Origin: Prochlorococcus sp. AG-363-A16 | GTDB taxonomy: Bacteria; Cyanobacteriota; Cyanobacteriia; PCC-6307; Cyanobiaceae | NCBI GenBank assembly: GCA_003280345.1 | Contig: QCFB01000006.1 | Coordinates: 16,214-80,213 of the forward strand | DNA length: 64,000 nt | Direction: 5' to 3' | Shown: piece after piece, positions 23,683 through 33,945 of the stretch | How positions within the stretch are numbered: the stretch's first letter is position 1 | How the letters are laid out: each line of letters opens with the position of its first letter | Notes under the pieces: generated by a model | Databases searched by the model: none | Seen by the model: the letters and a program-made list of their open reading frames with translations, nothing else | Told to the model about the DNA's origin: nothing | Position numbers and translations under genes: made by a program

Positions 23683-23850
23683 TCAGCTAATGGTAAGCCT
23701 GATGACAATTAAACCAATTCCAAGTAGTAATCCAACAATGAGCAATTGCCGAGATCCATTGGTATTACTAGAGCCAGTTTTAATTACTTCAATTTTTGGT
23801 TCTTTTGCAAACGCGTTAAGTCGTCCGCCTTCTTCTTCTGTAACGGACAT
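23683..23850 (-). CDS. psb34: Psb34-like / ssl1498-family small PSII-associated protein (55 aa)
   Basis: Manual translation MSVTEEEGGRLNAFAKEPKIEVIKTGSSNTNGSRQLLIVGLLLGIGLIVIRLTIS*; EEGGRLNxFAxEP motif plus single C-terminal TM; absent from ORF track. Confidence 0.65.
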   Translation of the reverse strand: MSVTEEEGGRLNAFAKEPKIEVIKTGSSNTNGSRQLLIVGLLLGIGLIVIRLTIS

Positions 23851-23903
23851 TTTTTCTACACATCTCGGCGGAGGTTATGGATATTTTGGCCTGTAAATGC
23901 AGA

Positions 23904-24749
23904 TCAGTTACTTTCTGTTACGGTCTTTTGGGATATTGGGCTTGAAATAATCCCAGAATTTGGAGAGCTTGCTGAAGCTTTTGACCCTTTAGCAAGTGCT
24001 CCTGCAAGGAAAGCTTGTCTGCCTGCTTGTACGGCTTTAGACATTGCTTCTGCCATTAATGGGGCATTGTCTGCCATTGCTATGGCGCTGTTGATTAGAA
24101 CAGCATCTGCCCCCATTTCCATTGCATGAGCAGCATGGCTTGGAACTCCAAGGCCTGCATCTACAACAACAGGAATGCCCGCATTCTCGATGATTAATGC
24201 AATGTTTGCTTCATTCTGTAGGCCCTGCGCTGAACCTATTGGGGAGCCAAGAGGCATGACCGTTGCGCATCCGACCTCCTCTAGTCTTTTTGCTAGCAAA
24301 GGATCTGCATTGATATAAGGCAGAACTGTGAAGCCTTCTTTGATAAGTTTTTCCGCTGCTTCAAGAGTGCCAAATGGATCGGGAAGTAGATAACGTTGGT
24401 CAGGGATTACCTCCAGTTTGACAAAGTTGTTATTTGATTGGCCTGCAACTTTTGCTAATTCACGCCCCAATCTTGCCACGCGAATTGCTTCGTCAGCATT
24501 GGAACAGCCAGCAGTATTGGGAAGCATCCAAGTCTTTGTCCAATCAATGGCTTCCATGAGGCCATTGTGGCTTGTTTCTAGTGACTGAACTCTTCTTATT
24601 GCAACAGTAACCATTTCGCTTTTTGAACTAAGTAAGCTTTGTTTCATTGACTTCAAGTTTGCATATTTGCCAGTCCCAAGAAAAAGACGACTTTGAAAAA
24701 TTTTTTCACCGATTTTTAGAGAATCTTGATTGCTTTGCATGTAATTCAC
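23904..24749 (-). CDS. thiG: Thiazole synthase
   Basis: SRLFLGTGKYANL and VPVVVDAGLGVPSHAAHAMEMGADAVLINSAIA. Confidence 0.96.
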   Translation of the reverse strand: MNYMQSNQDSLKIGEKIFQSRLFLGTGKYANLKSMKQSLLSSKSEMVTVAIRRVQSLETSHNGLMEAIDWTKTWMLPNTAGCSNADEAIRVARLGRELAKVAGQSNNNFVKLEVIPDQRYLLPDPFGTLEAAEKLIKEGFTVLPYINADPLLAKRLEEVGCATVMPLGSPIGSAQGLQNEANIALIIENAGIPVVVDAGLGVPSHAAHAMEMGADAVLINSAIAMADNAPLMAEAMSKAVQAGRQAFLAGALAKGSKASASSPNSGIISSPISQKTVTESN

Positions 24750-24826
24750 CTCACTCTTGGCTTCTGAGAATCAAATTGATGGTTTGATGAAAGTCTAATG
24801 TATATTTCATTGTGTTTTAATAATAA

Positions 24827-25393
24827 TTAATTAAAGCCTTTATTGTTTTTGGCTTCACTATTGGCTGTTTGATTTTCCATTAATTTTTGAATTTTTTGAA
24901 CTTGTTTTCTGGCTGTTTTGTTTTTTGGATCAAGAGATAGTACTTCTTGATATACTTTTAAAGCTTCGTCAGTTTGCAATAATTTTTGTTTTGCGAAACC
25001 AAGATTATTTAGGGCTACTGGATAATCAGGCTTAGATTTTAGTGCGTTCTTATAATGAACTATTGCCGATTCAAAATCATCTTGAGCGGCTAATGCAAAA
25101 CCTAGTGCATTTTCTATAACTGCTTTAGCTTCGTCTGGTTCGTTATTTAGTTGTTTAAGTGCTTTCCGAAGTGTTGTTATTGCTTGTGGATAAAGCCTTT
25201 TTCTTATTTGTACAGTTGCTAGTTCATATAGTTCAGAAGCCTCTTTGGAAGAAGAAGCGCCTCCTTTTTCTAGTTTGATTAGATTTATTTCATCATTGCG
25301 TACTCTTAATAGTTGACGCCCAACTAATATTGCAAATATTAGAAGTATTGCAATGAGTCCGATTAGATAAGTTTCAGGCTGAAGAATTTTCAT
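24827..25393 (-). CDS. ycf37: Membrane-anchored TPR protein, Ycf37-like
   Basis: N-terminal TM plus tandem TPR repeats. Confidence 0.65.
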   Translation of the reverse strand: MKILQPETYLIGLIAILLIFAILVGRQLLRVRNDEINLIKLEKGGASSSKEASELYELATVQIRKRLYPQAITTLRKALKQLNNEPDEAKAVIENALGFALAAQDDFESAIVHYKNALKSKPDYPVALNNLGFAKQKLLQTDEALKVYQEVLSLDPKNKTARKQVQKIQKLMENQTANSEAKNNKGFN

Positions 25394-25495
25394 AGCTCTA
25401 AATTGCTGCTGGCTTTCAACTTGAACTTTGAAGTGGAATCAGAGCTTTAAGTGAAGAAATAATGCCAGCTATGTTTATAAGATCTTATTTGAAAA

Positions 25496-25516
25496 TTAGA
25501 GGGTTTTCCCTCAATT
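25496..25516 (-). terminator. Possible hairpin in the rplT-ycf37 intergenic region
   Basis: GAGGG-TTTT-CCCTC stem; on the minus strand followed by a weak T-rich run. Confidence 0.35.
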
Positions 25517-25667
25517 ACATAAATACTCTATAAATCTTTTATCTAGCACGTCGACAAAGCTTATTGAATCAACCATATTATTCACACATATTGATATTTA
25601 TGCATGAATAATTTTGAATGCAAAATTCAATTCTTATTTAGTGACTAATGTATTGAATTGAGAATTG

Positions 25668-26015
25668 TTATTTTTTAGCTAATTCAATGACGCTAGTGAA
25701 ACTTGTTGGGTCTATTACAGCAAGTTGGGCCAGCATTTTTCTATTGAGACGTACGTTTGCTTTTTTAAGCTCCCCTATTAGCTTGCTATAGCTCATTCCA
25801 TTAATTCTTGCTGCGGCATTAATGCGAGCAATCCATAGTCTTCGGAAATCACGTTTGCGTCGTCTGCGATCTCTATAGGCATTGCATAGAGCCTTCATTA
25901 CACGTTGGTTAGCCGTGCGGAATAGGTTTCCGTTACTTCCACGAAAACCCTTGGCTAGATGAAGGATTTTTTTGCGACGCTTGCGTGCAACGTTGCCTCT
26001 CTTGACGCGTGCCAT
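25668..26015 (-). CDS. rplT: 50S ribosomal protein L20
   Basis: [26 protein letters not shown]. Confidence 0.97.
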   Translation of the reverse strand: MARVKRGNVARKRRKKILHLAKGFRGSNGNLFRTANQRVMKALCNAYRDRRRRKRDFRRLWIARINAAARINGMSYSKLIGELKKANVRLNRKMLAQLAVIDPTSFTSVIELAKK

Positions 26016-26079
26016 GGGGTTAAATCAATCGGTGCAGAATCAGAACATATGGAACGAACTGTGGAATCAGTTTCGTTCT

Positions 26080-26277
26080 TTAGGCATATGGGAGCATAAG
26101 ACTCACATTTTCCGAATCACGTTCATCTACAACTGCCTTGGTTGCAAGATGTCGTTTTAATTTGGTGCTTTTATGGTCAAGCAGGTGATTGCGGAAAGCC
26201 CTACGACGCATGAACTTGCCATTGCCAGTTGCCTTGAACCGCTTCGCGGCAGCTTTGCGGGTCTTTAGCTTTGGCAT
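26080..26277 (-). CDS. rpmI: 50S ribosomal protein L35
   Basis: [21 protein letters not shown]. Confidence 0.96.
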   Translation of the reverse strand: MPKLKTRKAAAKRFKATGNGKFMRRRAFRNHLLDHKSTKLKRHLATKAVVDERDSENVSLMLPYA

Positions 26278-26389
26278 TTTTATCTAGGGCACAATTTACA
26301 AGACTACGTCCTTGACCTGCCAGAAGCCAAGCTAGAAACTATGTAATGTTCTTGGTCTTCTTATAAGCATTTAGTTTTGCTTTTGTTGC

Positions 26390-27946
26390 ATGATTTCTTC
26401 CAAGCTTGTTTTGAGAGGCTTTTTGCTTATTGTCGCGGGACTTTCTTTGGGTTGCAGTTCCAAACAATTATTTGAAAAGAGTTCATTGCTTTTGCCTAAG
26501 AGCAAGGATTTACCAGAATCTATTGAGTCATTACCTTCACCAGAATTACTTTTAGTTGGCCTAGAGCCTTATTTGGGACGCAACACGAGTTCTATTAGCG
26601 TTGCTTCTCCATTGCATTTGATAAGTGATGGTAGACCTTTGATCTTGAAAGATTCAAAAGGAGTTGTTCATAAGTCAGCTGGCATAACGATTGAATGGGC
26701 AAATGTTCCTTTAAAAGACCCAAGATTAGTTACCCGTCAAGTTTTTGGCCATTTTTCCAGTTTTGAGTCTGCTCAGCGATTAGCAGTCCATTTGAAGGCC
26801 TTGGGCTTAGCAGCTGTAGTAGCACACCCTGCTGATTGGGAAGTTTGGTTGCCTCAAAATGCCAAGCTTCCTGAGGGGATGAAGGCAAATTTTTGGAATG
26901 AAACCATTACATCTGAGGTGCGACCAGTTTTAAAGGATCAGAGTGGAAAATATCTTTTATCTGGTCCTATTCAAATTGAAGCCCCGGATGGTTTGCGTTG
27001 GAAGGGTGGAGTGTATTTAGGCCCCTTTTGGCTTCAACCTGATGCTTATGGGAGTTGGACATTAGTTGAACAGGTACCAATAGATCGTTATTTAAATGGG
27101 GTTGTACCACATGAGATTGGTTTTGGTTCTCCACCGGCAGCATTAGAGGTGCAGGCTGTTCTTGCGAGAACATGGGCAATCGCAAATAGGCATAGATTTG
27201 CATTAGATGGATACCATGTATGTAGTGATACTCAATGCCAGGTATATAAAGATCCTGAAAAGGCTAATCAAGAAGTGAAAAAAGCAATAACTAAGACGAC
27301 TGGCAAGATTTTGAAATGGCAGAAGAAGCCTATTCATGCTGTATATCATGCAAGTAATGGGGGTGTTATGGCATCTGCTACAGAGGCCTGGTCAATGCTG
27401 GGTGTCCCTTACCTTCGAGCGGAGTTAGATGGTTCTAGTCAATGGACTAAACGTTTTAAATTGCCATTAACAAATAGTGCTGATGTTAGGTCTCTTCTCT
27501 CTGGGACAAGTGAGGGAGTTTTTGGAAAATTTCATTCAAGATTTAGATGGAGGAGAATTCTTACTGCTAAAGAATTGAACAAAATTTTGCCTATTTTTAA
27601 CTCAACTGAGGCATATCCTAGAAAAATTAGAGTTCTTGAGCGTGGAGAGAGTGGAAGGGTATTGGCTTTAGAAATTGTTGGTCAAACTAAGAAATCTCGA
27701 TCTGTTTTGAGGCTAGATAACATTCGTAGAGTTTTACGTTCTTTGCCGAGCACTCTTTTTGTCGTTAACCAAATGAAAGAAGGGTCTTGGGAGATTTTGG
27801 GTGGAGGTTTTGGGCATGGAGCAGGTCTTTCGCAAGCTGGCGCTATTGATTTGGCACGTCGCGGTTGGACATCAGAGATGATTTTTCAGCATTATTACCC
27901 TGGAACAATCTATGGATCTTTGTCGGACTTGACCAAAGCCCCTTAG
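26390..27946 (+). CDS. SpoIID/LytB-domain lipoprotein
   Basis: Lipobox-like LSLGC; SpoIID core VPHEIG...QAVLARTWAIAN and GGGFGHGAGLSQAGA. Confidence 0.88.
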   Translation: MISSKLVLRGFLLIVAGLSLGCSSKQLFEKSSLLLPKSKDLPESIESLPSPELLLVGLEPYLGRNTSSISVASPLHLISDGRPLILKDSKGVVHKSAGITIEWANVPLKDPRLVTRQVFGHFSSFESAQRLAVHLKALGLAAVVAHPADWEVWLPQNAKLPEGMKANFWNETITSEVRPVLKDQSGKYLLSGPIQIEAPDGLRWKGGVYLGPFWLQPDAYGSWTLVEQVPIDRYLNGVVPHEIGFGSPPAALEVQAVLARTWAIANRHRFALDGYHVCSDTQCQVYKDPEKANQEVKKAITKTTGKILKWQKKPIHAVYHASNGGVMASATEAWSMLGVPYLRAELDGSSQWTKRFKLPLTNSADVRSLLSGTSEGVFGKFHSRFRWRRILTAKELNKILPIFNSTEAYPRKIRVLERGESGRVLALEIVGQTKKSRSVLRLDNIRRVLRSLPSTLFVVNQMKEGSWEILGGGFGHGAGLSQAGAIDLARRGWTSEMIFQHYYPGTIYGSLSDLTKAP

Positions 27947-27970
27947 AGTCACTAAACCCCGAGTATATCT

Positions 27971-29299
27971 ATGGCCACGGCTGCTGTGAGAGGAGAGCGC
28001 CGACGTGGCAAGACAGCATTGTTCTTGATTGTTTGTGGTTGGGCAGGATCGGTGCCACATTGGCTGGAGCCAACACGCAGCCTTTGGCCTGCTATAACTT
28101 TGGCTTTTTTATTAGGAGGCTATTGCTTACAAACTGTTTTGCGAGATAGAGAGCAATGGTTGAAGAATTCGAACTCTGCTTTAGCTAAGTCTCTCAATGA
28201 AGAAAATGCTCCTAGGGTTGACGTCTTGGTTGCTGCCAGAGATGAGGAAGCTGTTATAGAACGATTAGTTATCCGTTTGACTGCCCTTCGTTATCCGCAA
28301 GGCAAACTTTCAATATGGATTATTGATGACGGTAGTAAGGATCAAACTCCTTTGATTCTTGAAGATTTGTGTGAGAAGTTTCCAAATTTGAATGTTATTC
28401 AGCGCACACGATCAGCAGGAGGCGGCAAGTCCGGTGCCCTTAATCAGGCTTTGACCAAGATTTCGGGAGATTGGTTATTGATTCTTGATGCAGATGCTCA
28501 ATTCCAAGAAGATCTTTTGTATCGTTTGATTCCTTTTGCTCAAGAGGATGGATTTGAGGCTGTTCAGCTAAGAAAAGCGGTTGTTAATGCTGATCAAAAC
28601 CTTCTAACTAAATTTCAGGCGATGGAAATGGCTATGGATGCAGTTATCCAGCATGGCCGTTTGGCAGGAGGTGGGGTTGTGGAATTGCGAGGCAATGGCC
28701 AATTTTTAAAACGTACTGCTCTAGAAAATTGTGGTGGTTTTAATGAAGAAACAGTTACTGATGATCTTGATTTGAGTTTTCGCCTGCTCACATCTGGAGC
28801 ATTGCTTAGTATCCTTTGGGACCCTCCAGTAGAAGAAGAAGCTGTTGAAAGTTTGCCTACTCTTTGGAAACAAAGACAGAGATGGGCTGAAGGAGGGTTG
28901 CAGCGCTTTTTTGATTATTGGCCTTTGCTGATTTCTAATAAGTTAAAGTTTACTCAGCGTAGAGATTTGGCTTGTTTTTTTCTTCTTCAATATGCTCTTC
29001 CTATTGTTTCATTTTTTGACCTATTAACTACTTTGTTAACTCGGACAATGCCAACCTATTGGCCCCTTTCCTTTGTAGCATTTAGTGTTTCTGGATTAGC
29101 TTATTGGCGTGGATGTACGAGAAGTAGTGAAGGTCCAACCTTGCCAGAACCAAGACCAACAACATTACTTTTGGCAATTATTTATTTGTTGCATTGGTTT
29201 GTAGTCATTCCTTGGGTAACAATGCGAATGGCTCTTTTCCCTAAAAAACTTGTTTGGGCTAAGACTAATCATAGAGGAAATCAACCTATAAAAGTATGA
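27971..29299 (+). CDS. Family 2 membrane glycosyltransferase (possible monoglucosyldiacylglycerol synthase-like)
   Basis: DVLVAARDEEAVIERL, DADAQF, TDDLDLSFRL, QRQRWAEGGLQ motifs; membrane segments; sub-family inferred. Confidence 0.8.
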   Translation: MATAAVRGERRRGKTALFLIVCGWAGSVPHWLEPTRSLWPAITLAFLLGGYCLQTVLRDREQWLKNSNSALAKSLNEENAPRVDVLVAARDEEAVIERLVIRLTALRYPQGKLSIWIIDDGSKDQTPLILEDLCEKFPNLNVIQRTRSAGGGKSGALNQALTKISGDWLLILDADAQFQEDLLYRLIPFAQEDGFEAVQLRKAVVNADQNLLTKFQAMEMAMDAVIQHGRLAGGGVVELRGNGQFLKRTALENCGGFNEETVTDDLDLSFRLLTSGALLSILWDPPVEEEAVESLPTLWKQRQRWAEGGLQRFFDYWPLLISNKLKFTQRRDLACFFLLQYALPIVSFFDLLTTLLTRTMPTYWPLSFVAFSVSGLAYWRGCTRSSEGPTLPEPRPTTLLLAIIYLLHWFVVIPWVTMRMALFPKKLVWAKTNHRGNQPIKV

Positions 29300-29305
29300 T
29301 TTGGA

Positions 29306-31069
29306 TTAAGGTTCTGAGTCAAGTACTTTCCCATTAAAGAACTCAGCAAGTTGCTTGGCTTTTTTGTCGATTGGCTCAATATTTTCGGATATTTGATCTG
29401 GTTCATTGGAACCTTCGGTGCTGGTTATATTGTTTACGTGTTTTTCCCTTGCAACATTATTAATGGCATTACCTTTGAAATTATTCTCGGGATTGTTTGA
29501 TTTATTTAATACAGAATTACTTTGAATAGAAATATTTTTTTTGAGATTATTAGAATTATTGTTCCCAGACTCCATTGTTTCTTTAAGGATTAACTTTCTA
29601 GGGCTTCCTATGGTTTGAGTAATTGCTTGTTCGAGAAGGCTTATACGGCTTTGCACCATGCTCATCCAGTTTGTGGAAACTTCTATAATTGCTTTTTTAG
29701 AAGTTAAATCTATTAACTTAGCTTGCTGCGATAAAAGCATTTTTGTTGATGGTAATTCAAGAGAACCTAGAATTTGTTGCCATAATTCTGATAAGTTTTC
29801 ATTATTAGACTCTTCAATTTCTTGAGCTTTAGTGAGTGTATTATCTGTGTTGCCGATTTGCTTGATTACCTCTGTCTCTACTAATTTATTTTTTTCTTGA
29901 TGTTGTTTGATTTGTGACTTTGCCTCTAAGTCTTTATTGTTAACAACTTGATTGATTGGATTGGGTGAATTGTTTGTGTCAGCCAGAATCCCTAGAAGTA
30001 AAACTTCTAGCCAGAGAGGAGGTTGAGAACTTTGGCGAAGTTGAATCTCACTGCCTTTAAGTTTGGATTGCCACTGATATAGTTTTTCTAAAGTTATTTG
30101 ACTTGCAATTTCTGAAAGTTTGCTCTTAAATTCATAAGAAATACTGGTTAATTCAGGGCGATCAGGTGCTGCTTTTATGATGATTAGATCTCTCATTATC
30201 GCTGCCATATCTTGTAGTATTACTATGGGTTCTCTCCCTCTATTAAGAAGGTTTCTGCAAGTTTCTAAAAGTATTATTGGTTTCGAGTTGGCTAATGCAG
30301 ATATCAATATCAGGAGTTCTTGTTCTGGAATTGCGCCAAGTAAATCCCAGACAGAATTGATGTGTATTGGCTGAGGTAATAGGCTTAATTGATCAAGCAT
30401 GCTCTCTGCATCTCTCAGGCCTCCTTGAGCACGTTGAGCAACTAATTGGATAGCCTCTTTTTCGATTTCAATAGCCTCTTTTGAGGCAATCATGCCCAAG
30501 TGTTTTGTTAGTGCTTGGAGTGGTATTCGCCTGAAGTCGAATCGTTGACATCGACTCAGAATAGTAGGCAGTACTCTTTGAGGATCTGTTGTTGCAAGTA
30601 TAAAAACTACTCTTGAAGGTGGCTCTTCAAGAGTTTTAAGCAGTGCGTTAAATGCAGCTGTAGAGAGCATGTGGCATTCGTCAATAACATATACCTTCCA
30701 ACGTGCTTGCACTGGGGCAAATCGAGATCTTTCTATCAGCTCTCTGATGTTGTCTACTCCTGTGTTAGACGCTGCATCAATTTCAATAACGTCTAATGAA
30801 GTTCCTGAGGAAATTGTTGTGCAGAGATCACATTTGCCACAGGGATTGGTAGTGGGTTGTTCACTGTTAAGGCAATTTAGGGATCTGGAAAGGATTCTTG
30901 CGCTAGACGTTTTGCCTGTCCCTCTTGGCCCACTAAATAGATAAGCAGGAGCAATTCTGTTGCTGATTAGCGCTTGTTTCAGTGTCGTTGCAATAGCTTC
31001 TTGCCCGACTAGGTCATCAAAGCAGTCCGGACGGTATTTGTGATGCAGCGGTTGGTAAGCCTGGCTCAT
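29306..31069 (-). CDS. dnaX: DNA polymerase III subunit gamma/tau
   Basis: HHKYRPDCFDDLVGQEAI; GPRGTGKTSSARI; zinc cysteines; no intein. Confidence 0.96.
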   Translation of the reverse strand: MSQAYQPLHHKYRPDCFDDLVGQEAIATTLKQALISNRIAPAYLFSGPRGTGKTSSARILSRSLNCLNSEQPTTNPCGKCDLCTTISSGTSLDVIEIDAASNTGVDNIRELIERSRFAPVQARWKVYVIDECHMLSTAAFNALLKTLEEPPSRVVFILATTDPQRVLPTILSRCQRFDFRRIPLQALTKHLGMIASKEAIEIEKEAIQLVAQRAQGGLRDAESMLDQLSLLPQPIHINSVWDLLGAIPEQELLILISALANSKPIILLETCRNLLNRGREPIVILQDMAAIMRDLIIIKAAPDRPELTSISYEFKSKLSEIASQITLEKLYQWQSKLKGSEIQLRQSSQPPLWLEVLLLGILADTNNSPNPINQVVNNKDLEAKSQIKQHQEKNKLVETEVIKQIGNTDNTLTKAQEIEESNNENLSELWQQILGSLELPSTKMLLSQQAKLIDLTSKKAIIEVSTNWMSMVQSRISLLEQAITQTIGSPRKLILKETMESGNNNSNNLKKNISIQSNSVLNKSNNPENNFKGNAINNVAREKHVNNITSTEGSNEPDQISENIEPIDKKAKQLAEFFNGKVLDSEP

Positions 31070-31096
31070 TCGCTGCTTGCAAGATATAGAGAAGAC

Positions 31097-31774
31097 TTAG
31101 TTTTCAGGATCCACTTCATCAAGAAGGATAGTAATTCGAGTTTCTAGGTTTTCTAGTCTGGTTAATTCATCAGCAAGTCTTTGACCTCTTAACAATAAGG
31201 TACGGGATTTTGTCTCTTGGCCCCATGATTTATGGCTAGCGAGGTCAGTCTGAAACCAATGCTCAATTTCTTCTAAGGTTTCTTCCAATTTTAAAAGCAA
31301 GCTTTTTCTAAGGTTTTGAAGATTTTTTAGTGCTTGTTTTGATGCTTCTCTCGACTTTTCATCTGAAAGACTCTTTTTCAGTAAAAGATTGACCGCTGTT
31401 AAAACAGCTGCTGGCAAGAATTGACCTATTGCCATTGCACCAAGACTGCTGGATTCAAGCCAATCTTCCATTTGATTACTGCGATGTTTGCCTGTCTTGC
31501 ACCAGTTAGCAAAATGCTCACAGTTGTTGAAAAGCAAGTTGTAGCTTTGTTCTCCAATACGGCTCATAGCTCGACGCAAGGTCACACTCTTGGTACAAGC
31601 AAACTCATGATTGATTACGGAGTAGTTTTGACCTGCGCAGAATTCATCTAGTGAGCTTCGAATGATGGCTCGCCCTTCTAGATAGTGTGCAATTGTTCCA
31701 TCTCCTAGGTCTATGCCGTGGTGATGAAAAAGACCATGCTGCCTAGGAACCTGAAGGTGGTCTGCAGCAACCAT
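31097..31774 (-). CDS. LRAT/NC-domain (NlpC/P60 superfamily) protein
   Basis: GLFHHHGIDLGDGTIAHY and FNNCEHFANWC catalytic-like motifs. Confidence 0.8.
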   Translation of the reverse strand: MVAADHLQVPRQHGLFHHHGIDLGDGTIAHYLEGRAIIRSSLDEFCAGQNYSVINHEFACTKSVTLRRAMSRIGEQSYNLLFNNCEHFANWCKTGKHRSNQMEDWLESSSLGAMAIGQFLPAAVLTAVNLLLKKSLSDEKSREASKQALKNLQNLRKSLLLKLEETLEEIEHWFQTDLASHKSWGQETKSRTLLLRGQRLADELTRLENLETRITILLDEVDPEN

Positions 31775-31779
31775 GTTTA

Positions 31780-33138
31780 TTAGGCTGATTCTTTTTCTGG
31801 TTGCTTGTCATTCGAGGGGAGAGGTAAGACTTTGCCGCCTGTATGCTCATCAACCATTGTTTTGGTAATTGTGAAATTTTTGATGTTCTTTTGTGAAGGG
31901 AGGTCGTACATAAGATCAAGCATCAATTCTTCGACAATTCCTCTTAAAGCCCTTGCCCCGGTTTTTCTTCGATGCGCCTCTTGGGCAATAGCTTCCACTG
32001 CATTGTTTTCAAACTCAAGTTGAACATTGTCCATGCTTAAAAGAGTACGGAATTGTTTGACAACCGCATCCCTTGGCTCCGTGAGAATTGCTTCAAGCGC
32101 TTCAGCATCTAGTGGTTCTAGGACTGCGCTGACAGGCATTCTCCCTATAAATTCTGGAATTAGTCCATAGCGGACTAAATCGTCAGGCTCTAAATTTTGA
32201 AGAATTTGATTGGCTTGGAGTTCACGATTGGCTCGATTTCTTCCTCTGTTATCACTTGGAACAAAACCTATTGAATTACGACCAAGCCTTTTTTGAACAA
32301 CATCTTCTAGGCCCACAAATGCCCCACCACAGATGAAAAGTATTTGACTTGTATCTATTTGGATGCAGTCATGGTATGGATGCTTTCTCCCTCCTTGGGG
32401 AGGTACATTTGCGACTGTGCCTTCAAGCATTTTTAGTAACGCTTGTTGAACTCCTTCTCCTGATACGTCTCTAGTGATCGATGGATTTTCACTTTTGCGA
32501 GCAATTTTGTCGATTTCATCTATATAAATGATTCCTCTTTGCGCTTGATCAACGTCCATATCTGCTTTTTGTAGAAGCCTAAGCAGAATATTTTCTACAT
32601 CTTCGCCAACATAGCCTGCTTCAGTGAGAGTAGTTGCATCTGCTACTGCGAAAGGTACATCTAAAAGTTCTGCAAGAGTTTGAGCAAGAAGTGTTTTCCC
32701 GCAGCCAGTTGGGCCTATTAGAAGAATGTTTGATTTGTGCAGTTTTGTGGCTGTACGATCGGCTTCAGCTTTGCCATCTCCTTTCCAGACCAGCCGTTTG
32801 TAGTGGTTATAAACAGCGACTGAGAGAATTTTCTTTGCAGATTCCTGTCCAACTACTTGTTCATCCAAGAAGGTTTTGATTTCTAATGGCTTTGGAATAG
32901 AAGCCAATGTTGGTGCTGGTTTTTCTGTTTTACGAGTTCCACTGGAACCTTTTCTACTTTGTTCAATGTTTTGTCGTTGGCTGTTCTGATTGTCTAAAAG
33001 TTCTTCGTCCAGGATTTCATTGCATAAATCTATGCATTCGTCGCAGATGTAGACACCAGGACCTGCGATTAGTTTTCGCACCTGATCCTGGGACTTTCCG
33101 CAAAAGGAGCACTTCAGATGAGCGTCGAACTTTGCCAT
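31780..33138 (-). CDS. clpX: ATP-dependent Clp protease ATPase subunit ClpX
   Basis: Zinc finger [35 protein letters not shown]. Confidence 0.97.
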   Translation of the reverse strand: MAKFDAHLKCSFCGKSQDQVRKLIAGPGVYICDECIDLCNEILDEELLDNQNSQRQNIEQSRKGSSGTRKTEKPAPTLASIPKPLEIKTFLDEQVVGQESAKKILSVAVYNHYKRLVWKGDGKAEADRTATKLHKSNILLIGPTGCGKTLLAQTLAELLDVPFAVADATTLTEAGYVGEDVENILLRLLQKADMDVDQAQRGIIYIDEIDKIARKSENPSITRDVSGEGVQQALLKMLEGTVANVPPQGGRKHPYHDCIQIDTSQILFICGGAFVGLEDVVQKRLGRNSIGFVPSDNRGRNRANRELQANQILQNLEPDDLVRYGLIPEFIGRMPVSAVLEPLDAEALEAILTEPRDAVVKQFRTLLSMDNVQLEFENNAVEAIAQEAHRRKTGARALRGIVEELMLDLMYDLPSQKNIKNFTITKTMVDEHTGGKVLPLPSNDKQPEKESA

Positions 33139-33252
33139 CGGGGGCTGAAACGTTCAATGTGGAACACAGGATCTGACTAATGAGGTCAGTCTGAGTTCAT
33201 AGGATCGTTCCGAATTGGCTCTTCGTCAGCCTTCCGTAACGAATCCATTGAT

Positions 33253-33906
33253 CTAGAGACTGGTCACCACTTTGTCGATCAGGCCGTATTCAACCGCTTC
33301 TTTGGGGGAAAGGAAGTGGTCACGGTCTGTGTCTTCAGCAATTGTTTCGAGAGGTTGCCCAGTGTGTACTGCTAATAGACCGTTCAGAGTGTCTTTAAGA
33401 AATAGGATTTCTTTAGCTTGTATTTCGATTTCGACTGCTTGGCCTTGAGCTCCGCCAAGTGGCTGGTGGATCATGATTCGTGAATTAGGGAGAGCTAGTC
33501 TTTTCCCTCTTGCACCTCCTGCCAGAAGAAAAGCTCCCATACTCGCAGCAAGTCCGTAGCAAATAGTGACTACATCAGGCGCCACTTGTTGCATGGTGTC
33601 GTAAATAGCTAGACCTGCTGTAACAGATCCTCCTGGTGAATTGATATATATCTGGATATCTTTTTCTGGGTCCTCCGCTTCTAGAAAGAGCATTTGAGCA
33701 ACCAATGCATCTGCAACTTGGTCATTTACATCAGTGCCCAGAAAAATGATTCGTTCTCGTAGAAGTCGAGAGTAAATATCAAATGCTCTGTCTCCACGTC
33801 CTGATTGTTCAACCACTGTGGGAAGAACCCCAGGAGCTGAATATGGACGTATCCCTTTCCATTCATTTTGGATTGGGTGGCTAATGAGATTGTTGATCAG
33901 TCGCAA
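33253..33906 (-). CDS. clpP: ATP-dependent Clp protease proteolytic subunit
   Basis: [44 protein letters not shown]. Confidence 0.97.
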   Translation of the reverse strand: MRLINNLISHPIQNEWKGIRPYSAPGVLPTVVEQSGRGDRAFDIYSRLLRERIIFLGTDVNDQVADALVAQMLFLEAEDPEKDIQIYINSPGGSVTAGLAIYDTMQQVAPDVVTICYGLAASMGAFLLAGGARGKRLALPNSRIMIHQPLGGAQGQAVEIEIQAKEILFLKDTLNGLLAVHTGQPLETIAEDTDRDHFLSPKEAVEYGLIDKVVTSL

Positions 33907-33945
33907 GGGTTCATTCGTTCCATTGAATCAATCTATTGCTGGAAC

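Noticed and set aside
24750-24826. TPP riboswitch upstream of thiG
   Set aside because: The 77-nt spacer lacks a recognisable THI-box core.
29530-29545. A8 run near the 3' end of dnaX as the slippage site
   Set aside because: It lies too far downstream to produce a gamma-sized product; noted as evidence that A runs also occur by chance here.
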